From contig NZ_BIFR01000001.1 in the NCBI RefSeq assembly GCF_003967535.1, forward strand, positions 4,835,001-4,899,000: a stretch of DNA of 64,000 nucleotides, read 5' to 3'. Below the pieces are notes generated by a model, which had not been told where the DNA came from, ran no database searches, and was given only the letters and a program-made list of their open reading frames with translations. Origin of the DNA: Tengunoibacter tsumagoiensis (GTDB taxonomy: Bacteria; Chloroflexota; Ktedonobacteria; Ktedonobacterales; Ktedonobacteraceae). Position numbers and translations under genes: made by a program. Positions 6,657 through 14,379 of this stretch are shown here, in pieces. Every line of letters starts with the position of its first letter. Position 1 is the first letter of the stretch.

Positions 6657-9473
6657 ATGCACAAAAATCGTGCAAAGTTCCTGGTATCAGGTTTCTTGCT
6701 GGCTATTATACTGATAGCTGTTGTCATTGCAGTCAAATTACCAAGTATCCTCGTTCATGCTGATAATCCTACAACTACTTACAATTGGAAACAACTCAAA
6801 ATCGGTGGTGGCGGCTGGATCACTGGCATCGTTGCTCAACCCACAACTCCCAACCTGTTGTATGCTCGTGCGGATGTCGGTGGTCTGTACAAATGGAATG
6901 AAAGCACCCAGACCTGGACACAATTGCTGGTTGCGGATGCTGTGCCCAATCCTACCCCATCCGATTATCAAGTTGAGAGCGTTGCTACCAGCAAATCCAA
7001 TAATCAGGTAGTCTATGCTGCGGTGGGCATCACCTACGATTTCACCAATGATACTCCCAGCGGTCGTATCCTGAAAAGTACGAACCAGGGCAAAACCTGG
7101 ACCGATAATGGGCAGCGCTGGAAGATTAACGGTAATGCCGATAATCGTCAGGAAAGCGAGCGTCTGGTTATCGATCCCAACAATGAAAATATCGTCTACT
7201 TCGGGTCGCGCAATATGGGTCTGTGGCGCACAACCGATGGTGGCCAGAACTGGACACAGATCTCTCAAGTCCCCGTTGTCTATACCTCTGGTGATAACAA
7301 TCCCGCAGGCATTAAGTTTGTGGCCTTCGATCCCACCAGCTCGGTTGTCAATGGCGCGACGCAGCGCATCTACGCCGCTGTCGCTGGCTCGGGCGTCTAC
7401 ATGAGCAATGATGGTGGCAATAGCTGGACGAACATCTATCCCACCACTCAGACCATCGAGGCAGGCGACATTGGCAGTGATGGCCAGGCCTACTTCTCGA
7501 TCACCGATGCTCATATCCGTCGCTATACTCCTTCTTCCAATTCCTGGGCTGACGTTAGCCCATCCGGTAATCCGAACTACCTGACGGTAAGCGTCGATCC
7601 ATTCAATCCTCAGCGCATCATCGCTGGCACCTCGCCTGTTAGTGGCGGTCATCTCTATCGCACCACGAATGGCGGAGCAAGCTGGGATACGCTGAATATT
7701 TCACTCGCATCCCCCAATATCCCCTGGATCACCAATAGCGATGAGTCGAATTGGCTGAGCGTTGGGAACATCATCTTTGATCCCCAGGTCAAGGATCGCC
7801 TCTGGTTCGGTCAGGGCACTGGCGTCTGGCGGGCAGATGGCCTCAGTGGCTCGAATATTGCCTGGAACTTTGTGAGCAAAGGCATTGAAGAGATGGTCTC
7901 TACCGATCTGGTGGCTCCTCCGGGCGGCCAGCCGGTCAATACCAACTGGGATCGCCAGGGCTTCTACCACGCCAGTCCTGATCAGTATCCACAGGGCGAA
8001 CTGATGAACGACAAGTTCTCCAGTGGCTGGAATCTGGATTATAGTGGACAGCATCCTCAGTTCCTGGTCAATGTGGTCTCTGACCATCGCTTTCTCAATC
8101 CCGATTACAGTGGCTACTCAACCGATGGCGGAAAAACATGGACGCCCTTTAGCGGAACCAGCACGTCCAACGATCGCTTCGCAGGCAATATCGCAGTCTC
8201 GGCAACCGATACCAACAATATTGTGCGCCTACCCACGTACGGTCGCGCTCCTTATGTCTCAACGGACCGAGGCGCAACCTGGAATCCCTTGCCTTTCTTC
8301 AATAATGTCACCGGCTTACATGTTCAGTACTACCTCAGCCAGCTCAAACTGTTGGCATCCGACAAGGTGGATGGCTCCTTCTACATCTATAGCACAGGCG
8401 GTGCATTCTATCGCTCCACCAATAGTGGGCAAACCTGGACACAGGCTGCCAGCGCACCTCAGGGGGGTGGTGATGGTTGGGTCTTCAGTCAGATCCATGC
8501 TGTTCCTGGTCATGCTGGCAATGTCTGGTCCAGTACGGCTCAGGGTGGTATCTCCTATACAGAGGATAAGGGCGATCACTGGACGAAGATCGCAGCCATT
8601 CAGGAATCCCATGCCTTCGGCTTTGGTGCTCCTCTGGCTGGTGCAGCCTACCCGGCAGTGTATGCCAATGCGAAGATCAACAATCAGTGGGGCATCTGGC
8701 GCTCTGGCGACAAAGGTGCAACCTGGGATCTCATCTCAACAGCTCCTGCCGGCATCTATGATAATGTGCAGGTGGTCACTGGCGATATGAACGTGGCTGG
8801 GCGCGTCTATGTCGGCTTCTCGGGCAATGGCTTCGTCTATGGCGATACCGGAACCGCTGGCGACAATGGCGGGAACGGTGGTAATGGCGGGAACGGCGGT
8901 GGTAATGGCGGCAATGGTGGGAACGGTGGCAGTACTGGTGGTAACAGCGGCAACGGTGGCAGTACTGGTGGTAACAGCGGCAACGGTGGCAGTACTGGTG
9001 GCAACAGCGGCAACGGTGGTGGTAAGGGTAAAACAACCCTGAATCCTACCGCTGATCGTGATGATTGGGCCGCCGATGCAGGGTCCTTAACCTATCTCAA
9101 TGCCAGCCTGTACACCAATTCCTACCTGAAGTTCAATCTCTCATCTGTCCCGAGCAACATCACATCAGCCAAGCTGCGAATCTATCGCAATGATGTAGGC
9201 CAGGGAAAACTCAAAGTGACTGTCCATCAGGTTACCAATGATTCCTGGTCGGAAACCGATGCCAGCACCCTTCCTGGAGTTGGCAGCACGATTACGACAG
9301 TCTCTTCTAATAAGACAGGCTATATCGAGATCGATGTCACGAAATTTGTTAAGAGCCGGCTCTCGGGTGGACAGGTTAGCCTGGCCATTAGCACCTCGGT
9401 GAACGGCTGGAGTGGCTTCGCTTCTCGTGAGAGCAGTTCCAATCAACCGCAGCTGGTGATTACTACAAATTAA
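6657..9473 (+). CDS. Secreted GH74 xyloglucanase-like enzyme with one DNRLRE module
   Basis: 938 residues from the ATG at 6657; AAGGAGG at 6641-6647 is 9 nt upstream, the same geometry as the paralogue, so the ATG at 6648 is rejected. Signal peptide to about residue 35 (VHA), then a GH74 double propeller almost identical to the upstream enzyme, including D73 in YARADVGGLYKW. A long Gly/Asn/Ser-rich linker (about 8856-9033) containing 30-bp tandem repeats leads to one C-terminal DNRLRE module that is more diverged than the catalytic part. Probably extracellular and acting on the same polymer, with a different binding or anchoring geometry. It has its own promoter and operator and a strong terminator. 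Confidence 0.88.
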   Translation: MHKNRAKFLVSGFLLAIILIAVVIAVKLPSILVHADNPTTTYNWKQLKIGGGGWITGIVAQPTTPNLLYARADVGGLYKWNESTQTWTQLLVADAVPNPTPSDYQVESVATSKSNNQVVYAAVGITYDFTNDTPSGRILKSTNQGKTWTDNGQRWKINGNADNRQESERLVIDPNNENIVYFGSRNMGLWRTTDGGQNWTQISQVPVVYTSGDNNPAGIKFVAFDPTSSVVNGATQRIYAAVAGSGVYMSNDGGNSWTNIYPTTQTIEAGDIGSDGQAYFSITDAHIRRYTPSSNSWADVSPSGNPNYLTVSVDPFNPQRIIAGTSPVSGGHLYRTTNGGASWDTLNISLASPNIPWITNSDESNWLSVGNIIFDPQVKDRLWFGQGTGVWRADGLSGSNIAWNFVSKGIEEMVSTDLVAPPGGQPVNTNWDRQGFYHASPDQYPQGELMNDKFSSGWNLDYSGQHPQFLVNVVSDHRFLNPDYSGYSTDGGKTWTPFSGTSTSNDRFAGNIAVSATDTNNIVRLPTYGRAPYVSTDRGATWNPLPFFNNVTGLHVQYYLSQLKLLASDKVDGSFYIYSTGGAFYRSTNSGQTWTQAASAPQGGGDGWVFSQIHAVPGHAGNVWSSTAQGGISYTEDKGDHWTKIAAIQESHAFGFGAPLAGAAYPAVYANAKINNQWGIWRSGDKGATWDLISTAPAGIYDNVQVVTGDMNVAGRVYVGFSGNGFVYGDTGTAGDNGGNGGNGGNGGGNGGNGGNGGSTGGNSGNGGSTGGNSGNGGSTGGNSGNGGGKGKTTLNPTADRDDWAADAGSLTYLNASLYTNSYLKFNLSSVPSNITSAKLRIYRNDVGQGKLKVTVHQVTNDSWSETDASTLPGVGSTITTVSSNKTGYIEIDVTKFVKSRLSGGQVSLAISTSVNGWSGFASRESSSNQPQLVITTN
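6777..8861 (+). repeat. GH74 duplication, copy 2
   Basis: Partner of 2744-4828. Divergence rises sharply after about 8861, where the linker and DNRLRE parts begin. Confidence 0.85.
8922..9011 (+). repeat. 30-bp tandem repeat in linker of GH74-2
   Basis: Three units of 30 bp (8922-8951, 8952-8981, 8982-9011) encode NGGSTGGNSG-type decapeptides. A partial fourth unit follows. Preceding Gly-Asn repeats are shorter. The region can expand or contract by slippage, changing linker length. Confidence 0.85.
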
Positions 9474-9547
9474 TCGAGTAGCGATAGCCATCTAAAATTT
9501 TTGAGGAACGGCTGCTTTTCAAGAACTCAGAGGAGCAAAGTTCTGAC

Positions 9548-9597
9548 AAAAAAAATTGCCCCTGGAAGCTTTAAGCATTCCAGGTGGCAATTTTTTT
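9548..9597. terminator. Bidirectional rho-independent terminator
   Basis: AAAAAAATTGCC..TGGAA pairs with TTCCA..GGCAATTTTTTT around GCTTTAAGCA. The A-run and T-run flank the stem, so it can serve GH74-2 on the plus strand and tatC on the minus strand. Confidence 0.85.
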
Positions 9598-9657
9598 GTG
9601 AAACCTCTTCTGAAAATAAACGTGTCATACAGGGTGGTGAAACCCTTTCATGAACGT

Positions 9658-10455
9658 CTACTCAGCTATGATCTCATCCTTAATCGTGAAGCGAATAAAG
9701 ATAATCGTCAGTTCGTACAGGAGCGAAAGGGAGACACCAATAATCAAGGGGCTATAGATATCTGCACCTGGCGTCAGAAAACAGGATGCAATCCACATGA
9801 CCACATGAGCAATTGAACGCTTCTTACGCAGCGTCTCACCAGAAACGATTCCAACCTTCGCCATAAACGTCAGGACCAGTGGCAGTTCAAATACCAGACC
9901 AAAGACGAGAATAAAGATTGCCACAAACGAAAAGTAGCTACTCGCTGTCACCAGCTCTGTAAAGTTTGCCGACCCAAAGGAGACCAACCACTCTACTGGA
10001 TAACGCAGAACAATATATCCCAGGCTAATGCCAATCAGGAACAACACAATGCCAAGACTGATAAATGGCAATGCATACTTCTTCTCTCGTGCATACAGGC
10101 CTGGTGAGATAAACGCCCAGGTCTGATACAGCAGGATGGGCAGAGCCAGCACCAGTCCCGTTACAAGTGAGACCAGCAAGGTTACGCTAAAGCCTTCAGT
10201 CAGGCCCATCACCACCAGTTTATTATCACCCTGACGGTCCAGAGCATTAGCCTGCGTTGGCAGTGGAGCGCGCAAGAAATCCATAATCTGGTCGCGGAAG
10301 ATAAAGGCTATAATTGCTCCCACGACAATTGCAATCAAGACTTTGAAAATACGCCAGCGGAGCTCTTCCAAATGGTCGATCAGAGACATGACACGGTTGC
10401 CATCATCTCCATCATCCAGCAGCGTAGCATGTTCCTGTTCTATCTTCGTCGCCAT
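9658..10455 (-). CDS. tatC: Twin-arginine translocase subunit TatC (copy 1)
   Basis: 265 residues, the usual TatC length, with six predicted membrane helices. The N-terminal cytoplasmic signature LIDHLEELRWRIF and the first-loop motif YQTWAFISPGLYAREKK are present; they form the binding site for the RR motif of Tat precursors. An FELPL motif carries the conserved membrane Glu of helix 4. It receives folded proteins with RR signal peptides and recruits TatA. It lies 27 bp after tatA at 10483 and is probably co-transcribed from the ECF-like promoter at 10885. The gene is a diverged paralogue of the tatC at 11574. Confidence 0.95.
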   Translation of the reverse strand: MATKIEQEHATLLDDGDDGNRVMSLIDHLEELRWRIFKVLIAIVVGAIIAFIFRDQIMDFLRAPLPTQANALDRQGDNKLVVMGLTEGFSVTLLVSLVTGLVLALPILLYQTWAFISPGLYAREKKYALPFISLGIVLFLIGISLGYIVLRYPVEWLVSFGSANFTELVTASSYFSFVAIFILVFGLVFELPLVLTFMAKVGIVSGETLRKKRSIAHVVMWIASCFLTPGADIYSPLIIGVSLSLLYELTIIFIRFTIKDEIIAE

Positions 10456-10482
10456 TTTTTTTCCTAAGCTCGTGGTAGTAGA

Positions 10483-10758
10483 TTAATCAAACTTTGGCTG
10501 GGCAGCAGCTTCCTGCGCCGCAACCGCAGCTTTCTTGGCGGCGATCTCGCGCTCCAACGCATCCAGCTCTAAACGTGAGGCATCCGCAGACTTTACATCC
10601 TCTTCTTTATCTTTGGGCTGCTGAATCTCGTTAACACCTTTTTTGAACTCTTTAATGCTCTTTCCAATTGCTGAGCCCATCTCTGGCAGTTTCTTTGGTC
10701 CAAAGATCAGGAGCGCGATGACGACGATGATAATTAACTCAGGACGCATAAAACCCAT
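10483..10758 (-). CDS. tatA: TatA/TatE-type translocase subunit (copy 1)
   Basis: 91 residues: a single N-terminal membrane helix (PELIIIVVIALLIFG), the hinge FGPKKLPEMG, an amphipathic helix (GKSIKEFKKG) and a charged tail. These are the hallmarks of TatA, which oligomerises at TatC to open the path for folded cargo. The ATG at 10758 has AAAGGA 7 nt upstream. First gene of a two-gene unit with tatC copy 1. A TGTCACA-N16-CATC promoter lies at 10885-10911. It could serve a TatB-like role, since no distinct TatB is seen. Confidence 0.93.
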   Translation of the reverse strand: MGFMRPELIIIVVIALLIFGPKKLPEMGSAIGKSIKEFKKGVNEIQQPKDKEEDVKSADASRLELDALEREIAAKKAAVAAQEAAAQPKFD

Positions 10759-10884
10759 GATTGGTTTCCTTTCTTCTACCCTGCTCCTCTAAGGAGGGAG
10801 GCAATCGTACACTATTGTCTATATGCAATGAAATCTGACGCGCATGGATACTTTTTTTGTCTGGTTTACTACTCTACTTAGCAA

Positions 10885-10911
10885 GATGCGTAGCCTTCGC
10901 TGTTTGTGACA
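10885..10911 (-). promoter_or_regulatory. ECF-type promoter of tatA1-tatC1
   Basis: On the minus strand CTGTCACAA, 14 bases, GCATCT. The same bipartite motif with the same spacing occurs at 11534-11560 and 13993-14019, and only these three copies were noticed in the window. All are upstream of genes of the sigma/Tat island. Confidence 0.8.
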
Positions 10912-10940
10912 GACATTTCCCACACCGGCCACTATCCTGG

Positions 10941-11390
10941 TTACTCTTGCGTTGGATGGACCGTATGTGTGCTGACAACCTCAACGGGCTTCTTGATCAC
11001 AATCGTCTCAGCGTCGTCAGACTGGGTAGGAAAAGGCATGTGAACTTCAGAGGATTGAAGATCTGCATCTTCGAAGTGAGAAGGTCTCTCGACTACCTCC
11101 GCAACGCTGGAGGTCGATAGATCTGCCTCTATGCCAGTCGAAGAGACAGCCTGTGCGGCGAGCAAGGCTTTCCTGGCCGCAATCTCGCGCTCGAGAGTCT
11201 CCAGTTCACGTAAGCGGGCACTCTCTTTCTCTTCTTCGTCTTTCTGAGCACTATTTTGCATGTCTTCCATGCCTTTTTTGAACTGTTGGACGCTTTTGCC
11301 AATCGCAGCCCCCATCTCTGGCAACTTTTTGGGGCCAAAGATTAAAAGCGCTACGACCAGAACGACAATCAATTCAGGATGAAAACCCAT
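10941..11390 (-). CDS. tatA: TatA/TatB-type subunit with long C-terminal tail (copy 2)
   Basis: 149 residues: N-terminal membrane helix (PELIVVLVVALLIFG), FGPKKLPEMG hinge and amphipathic helix, then a tail of about 90 acidic and low-complexity residues ending in THTVHPTQE. The length is closer to TatB than TatA, so a TatB-like scaffold role is possible. The ATG at 11390 has AAGGA 9 nt upstream. It stands alone between its own ECF-type promoter (11534-11560) and tatA1, so it appears to be a monocistronic unit or to read through into tatA1-tatC1. Confidence 0.9.
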   Translation of the reverse strand: MGFHPELIVVLVVALLIFGPKKLPEMGAAIGKSVQQFKKGMEDMQNSAQKDEEEKESARLRELETLEREIAARKALLAAQAVSSTGIEADLSTSSVAEVVERPSHFEDADLQSSEVHMPFPTQSDDAETIVIKKPVEVVSTHTVHPTQE

Positions 11391-11533
11391 ACTATTTTGT
11401 CCTTTCTTCTCTGCCTACGACAATGTAGTCGGACCAGCTCATATAGAACAACCCTATGAGAAGTGATCTATTATCTGAAAACCAACCAATCAAGGCAAGC
11501 TATGATCCTTCTTTCGATCCTTCTTTCTAGAAA

Positions 11534-11560
11534 GATGCATGAACCTGCTTGATTGTGACA
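11534..11560 (-). promoter_or_regulatory. ECF-type promoter of tatA copy 2
   Basis: Minus-strand CTGTCACAA-N14-GCATCT, only 14 bp after the stop of tatC copy 2. The predicted start near 11527 leaves a leader of about 137 nt. Confidence 0.8.
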
Positions 11561-11573
11561 GGGTAACGTCCTC

Positions 11574-12398
11574 TTAAGCCGTCACTACAGCATCCTTGAC
11601 GGTAAAATGGATGATAATAATCGTTAACTCATACAGAATCGACATCGCCACACCCAGAATGAGTGGGCTATAAAAGTCTGCTCCTGGTGTAAGAAAACAG
11701 GCTGCCAACCACATTCCCACATGGGCCACAGATCTTTTCTTGCGCAATGTCTGCTCAGAGATCAGCCCCACCTTGGCGAGAAAGGTTAACACAAGCGGCA
11801 TCTCAAAGACGATTCCAAAGATGAGCAAGAAGATAGCGACAAATGAGAAGTAATTATCAGCCGTCACCAGTTCTGTAAAATTGCTGCCAGAGAACGAGAT
11901 CAGCCATTCAATCGGGAAACGGAGAATAGCGTAACAGACGATAGAGCCCGCCAGAAAGAGCGCCAACCCAATAAAGATAAAGGGAATCGCATACTTCTTT
12001 TCGTGATCATAGAGTCCCGGCGCAATAAAAGCCCAGGTCTGATAAAGTAAGACCGGTAGGGCCAGAACGGTTCCTGCTGCAAGCGAGACCAACAAAGTGA
12101 TGGTAAAGCCTTCAGTTAATCCCACCACCACAAGTTTCCCATGAGCCGAACGCAGTGCATTGGCCCTGCTTGGCAACGGACCCTGCAAAAAATTCATGAT
12201 CTGATCACGGAAGATAAAGGCAATGACGCCTCCTATAGCGAGCGCAATCAAACATTTAAAGATACGCCACCGTAGCTCTTCTAAGTGATCGACCAGAGAC
12301 ATCGACGAGGCCTCCATCTCCGCCTCAAGTCTCCGTTCCTGGTCTGTATAGTCATCATATGGGGAGGTCTGCTGCTGACCAATGTTACTGGTTGCCAT
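11574..12398 (-). CDS. tatC: Twin-arginine translocase subunit TatC (copy 2)
   Basis: 274 residues from the ATG at 12398, chosen because AGGAGG lies 7 nt upstream; an in-frame upstream start at 12425 would abut the preceding tatA and adds an atypical MLLLTGGFF. Carries LVDHLEELRWRIF, YQTWAFIAPGLYDHEKK and FEMPL as in the other TatC, but with many substitutions in the loops (for example the residues before AHGKLVVVGLTEG). An N-terminal cytoplasmic extension of about 30 polar residues precedes the first motif. It follows tatA copy 3 by 27 bp. The two TatC proteins are old paralogues and may recognise different precursor sets. Confidence 0.94.
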   Translation of the reverse strand: MATSNIGQQQTSPYDDYTDQERRLEAEMEASSMSLVDHLEELRWRIFKCLIALAIGGVIAFIFRDQIMNFLQGPLPSRANALRSAHGKLVVVGLTEGFTITLLVSLAAGTVLALPVLLYQTWAFIAPGLYDHEKKYAIPFIFIGLALFLAGSIVCYAILRFPIEWLISFSGSNFTELVTADNYFSFVAIFLLIFGIVFEMPLVLTFLAKVGLISEQTLRKKRSVAHVGMWLAACFLTPGADFYSPLILGVAMSILYELTIIIIHFTVKDAVVTA

Positions 12399-12425
12399 AA
12401 AAAAACCTCCTGTTAACAGCAGCAC

Positions 12426-12728
12426 TTATTCAAAGTTGGGAGCTTTCTCAGTGTGTGGAGCATCATGATACATGGGGGCAGCTTGCTTGTTGGCAAGCTC
12501 GCGCTCCAGAGCCTCTAGCTCTAAACGGAGATCTGCGGCTGACCTATGAAGCGGTTGCTCAACCGACGCCTGTGGCTCCGGATTTTTAAGATCATCAATG
12601 CCCTTTTTAAATTGCTGAATACTGGCCCCGATCGAACGGCTAAGCTCCGGCAATTTTTTGGGACCAAAGATGAGGAGGGCAACCACCGCAATTACGATAA
12701 TATCAAGCGGACGAAAACCAATAGGCAT
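12426..12728 (-). CDS. tatA: TatA-type translocase subunit (copy 3)
   Basis: 100 residues from the ATG at 12728, which has AAAGGA 9 nt upstream; the TTG three bases earlier is a poorer start. Membrane helix LDIIVIAVVALLIFG, hinge FGPKKLPELS and an amphipathic helix GASIQQFKKG. The tail is charged. It lacks its own copy of the ECF-like promoter and follows the small RR protein by 129 bp, so it is probably transcribed from the sigma-factor promoter. It pairs with tatC copy 2. Confidence 0.92.
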   Translation of the reverse strand: MPIGFRPLDIIVIAVVALLIFGPKKLPELSRSIGASIQQFKKGIDDLKNPEPQASVEQPLHRSAADLRLELEALERELANKQAAPMYHDAPHTEKAPNFE

Positions 12729-12857
12729 CAACAGGGTCCTTTCTTCTTTTCCATTGAGAATGTCACGCGTTCCTCAATGATGTCCATAGAGCACTTTTTG
12801 AACCAACATAGCACCCTGATATATCCAGGGTTCGCTAGTGATCTCATCAGATCGGTG

Positions 12858-13154
12858 CTATGATAGAACTGGATGGGCTAACTCCCGGCCAAACATATTG
12901 CTCTCAGCGAGATGGATCCCCTCCAGGCCTGCACTAAGAAGCCCCAGGCTAGCAGACCCGATCGCCACAAGCTTTACAGCCCTACGACGACTGAGGCGAT
13001 ACTCCCGCAGACGTGCTGCCTCATGCCTCTGGCGATTCTGCTGCGCTGCCTCCACCATGAGCGATGAAACGAGCCGCTGCTCTAGATGGGCTGGCGTCGG
13101 AGCAGATGGACCATAGTGACGGCCTAATAAAGTCTCAAGAGAGTCGTTGTTCAT
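12858..13154 (-). CDS. Small RR-motif membrane protein, candidate Tat-dependent anti-sigma factor
   Basis: 98 residues. The first 54 are polar and probably helical (SLETLLGRHYG, then Gln/Arg/Ala-rich). S55-R56-R57-R58-A59-V60-K61 matches the Tat signal pattern S-R-R-x-F-L-K at most positions and directly precedes a weakly hydrophobic stretch (about 62-78) rich in Gly, Ala and Ser, as in Tat signals. About 20 residues follow. The ATG at 13154 lies inside the end of the sigma gene (20-base overlap) with AAGGAG just upstream, so the two are translationally coupled. No zinc-binding anti-sigma (HxxxCxxC) motif is present. An anti-sigma role is inferred from position and topology. Confidence 0.7.
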   Translation of the reverse strand: MNNDSLETLLGRHYGPSAPTPAHLEQRLVSSLMVEAAQQNRQRHEAARLREYRLSRRRAVKLVAIGSASLGLLSAGLEGIHLAESNMFGRELAHPVLS

Positions 13155-13932
13155 AAAAGCTCCTTGATCTGGGAGGAAGATCTGTCAACGAGAAACGCTG
13201 CTGATGAGTCTGCATCGATCTCCTCTGAACCTTGTAAGTGGGTGAGGAATCAGGAGAGGCCGAAGTCTCAGTCGTCCGGGTGGGCTCAGTGCTCTCTCCC
13301 TCCAGACGACTGGCTGGTGACTCCACCAGTTCATCCCCACTTTCGTAGGCATATACTTGCCGAAACTGCTGCCGAGCGCGCGAGAGGCGCTGCCGCACTG
13401 CTGCTTCCTTCAATCCCAGGAGATCGGCAATCTCACTATTTGAGAGATCACTCACAATAGAAAGCAACAGGCAGATACGCAGATTCTCAGGAAGTTTCGC
13501 CATCGTACGCCGAACAGCATCTTGCTCTGCAACCAGGAATGCCGGATCGTCTGTCTCGGTCTTGCCATAGCCACGAGGCTGGACCGGCGCAGCCTGCTCA
13601 TGAATACCTTCCAGCCCTCTACTCTCATCCCCTCCCTGCTGCTTTGCATCCTGCAACAAAGAAAAGGGAATAAAGCGAAAGAGCGCTCGTCGCCGACGCT
13701 GCATGCGGACCGTATTCAAAGCGATACGCAATAGCCATGCCTTCGCATGAAAGTCCACACCACTCGTCTCACGAGCAGCATCAATAGACTTCAGGGCCTG
13801 CTGAAACGTGTCCTGAGTCAGATCCTGACTTTCTTCCCAATTCCCAGTTAGCCCATAAATGGTATGGAAGACAAGCTTATAATATTCATGAATCAGCACC
13901 TCAACCGCTTGGGTGGCAGGCAATATATCCAC
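13135..13932 (-). CDS. ECF-type RNA polymerase sigma factor
   Basis: About 265 residues from the GTG at 13932, preferred over the TTG at 13938 because AAAAGGG then lies 6 nt upstream. Region 2 is at about 10-80 (YKLVFHTIYGLTGNWEESQD, then FHAKAWLLRIALNTVRMQRR). A Gln/Gly-rich linker follows, then region 4 at about 115-175 (LPENLRICLLLSIVSDLSNSEIADLLGLKEAAVRQRLSRAR). A polar tail of about 80 residues is longer than in minimal ECF factors. It heads the sigma/Tat island. Its own promoter contains the motif shared with tatA1 and tatA2, so it is probably autoregulated and the sigma factor for the Tat genes. Confidence 0.9.
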   Translation of the reverse strand: MDILPATQAVEVLIHEYYKLVFHTIYGLTGNWEESQDLTQDTFQQALKSIDAARETSGVDFHAKAWLLRIALNTVRMQRRRRALFRFIPFSLLQDAKQQGGDESRGLEGIHEQAAPVQPRGYGKTETDDPAFLVAEQDAVRRTMAKLPENLRICLLLSIVSDLSNSEIADLLGLKEAAVRQRLSRARQQFRQVYAYESGDELVESPASRLEGESTEPTRTTETSASPDSSPTYKVQRRSMQTHQQRFSLTDLPPRSRSFYEQRLS

Positions 13933-13992
13933 ACACAACCCTTTTCACATTGACAGAACGTTCGAACGTACTCATTCTGCCTCTGTATACTA

Positions 13993-14019
13993 GATGCACG
14001 ACACCAGGAGTTTGTGACA
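13993..14019 (-). promoter_or_regulatory. ECF-type promoter of the sigma factor gene
   Basis: Minus-strand CTGTCACAA-N14-GCATCT, about 60 bp before the GTG start. The -35 part resembles the TGTCACA reported, as I recall, for ECF41 promoters (TGTCACA-N16-CGTC). The -10 part differs by one base (CATC). Confidence 0.8.
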
Positions 14020-14054
14020 GGGACCATCAGAAAAAGAACCACACATAGCGAAAG

Positions 14055-14076
14055 GGGCGACCTGTAATGGTCGCCC
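14055..14076. terminator. Hairpin between acpP and the sigma gene
   Basis: GGGCGACC, loop TGTAAT, GGTCGCCC: a perfect 8-bp GC-rich stem, followed on the plus strand only by AGAAAAATT. No T-run; it may be a terminator downstream of acpP or an insulator. Confidence 0.45.
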
Positions 14077-14141
14077 AGAAAAATTCGTCTGTTTGCTCTC
14101 ACTCAAAAAAAGAGAGAGAGCACCAGAAAGGATGAAAAAAA

Positions 14142-14378
14142 TTAGCGGGAGTGCTCTTCGATATAATCTTCGGCTTCTTGAACCGTTGTAATCTTTTCTG
14201 CATCCTCGTCAGAGATCTGGAGCTTGAACTCCTCCTCCAGAGACATGATCAATTCGACCAGATCCAGGGAGTCAGCATTCAGATCCTCAACAAAAGAAGC
14301 GCTCGAAACTACTTCGCTCTCGTCAACACCAAGCTGGTCAACGATAATTTTTTTCAGGCGCTCATGAATAGTAGCCAT
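14142..14378 (-). CDS. acpP: Acyl carrier protein
   Basis: 78 residues, the standard ACP size and acidic. The DSLDLVE motif contains the Ser (about residue 37) that receives 4'-phosphopantetheine. It carries growing acyl chains between fatty acid synthase enzymes; fabD and fabG lie upstream in the same operon. GAGGTG, 7 nt before the ATG, is inside the end of nusB; the two genes are separated by one base, so they are coupled. Confidence 0.97.
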   Translation of the reverse strand: MATIHERLKKIIVDQLGVDESEVVSSASFVEDLNADSLDLVELIMSLEEEFKLQISDEDAEKITTVQEAEDYIEEHSR

Positions 14379-14379
14379 T

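Noticed and set aside
6491-6763. 90-codon frame in the GH74-2 leader
   Set aside because: Not shared with the GH74-1 leader, start too close to the SD-like element, and it runs into the GH74 signal sequence out of frame.
6738-7652. 304-codon antisense frame inside GH74-2
   Set aside because: It is a shadow of the strongly biased GH74 codons; the copy in GH74-1 is broken into shorter pieces, and no ribosome site is seen.
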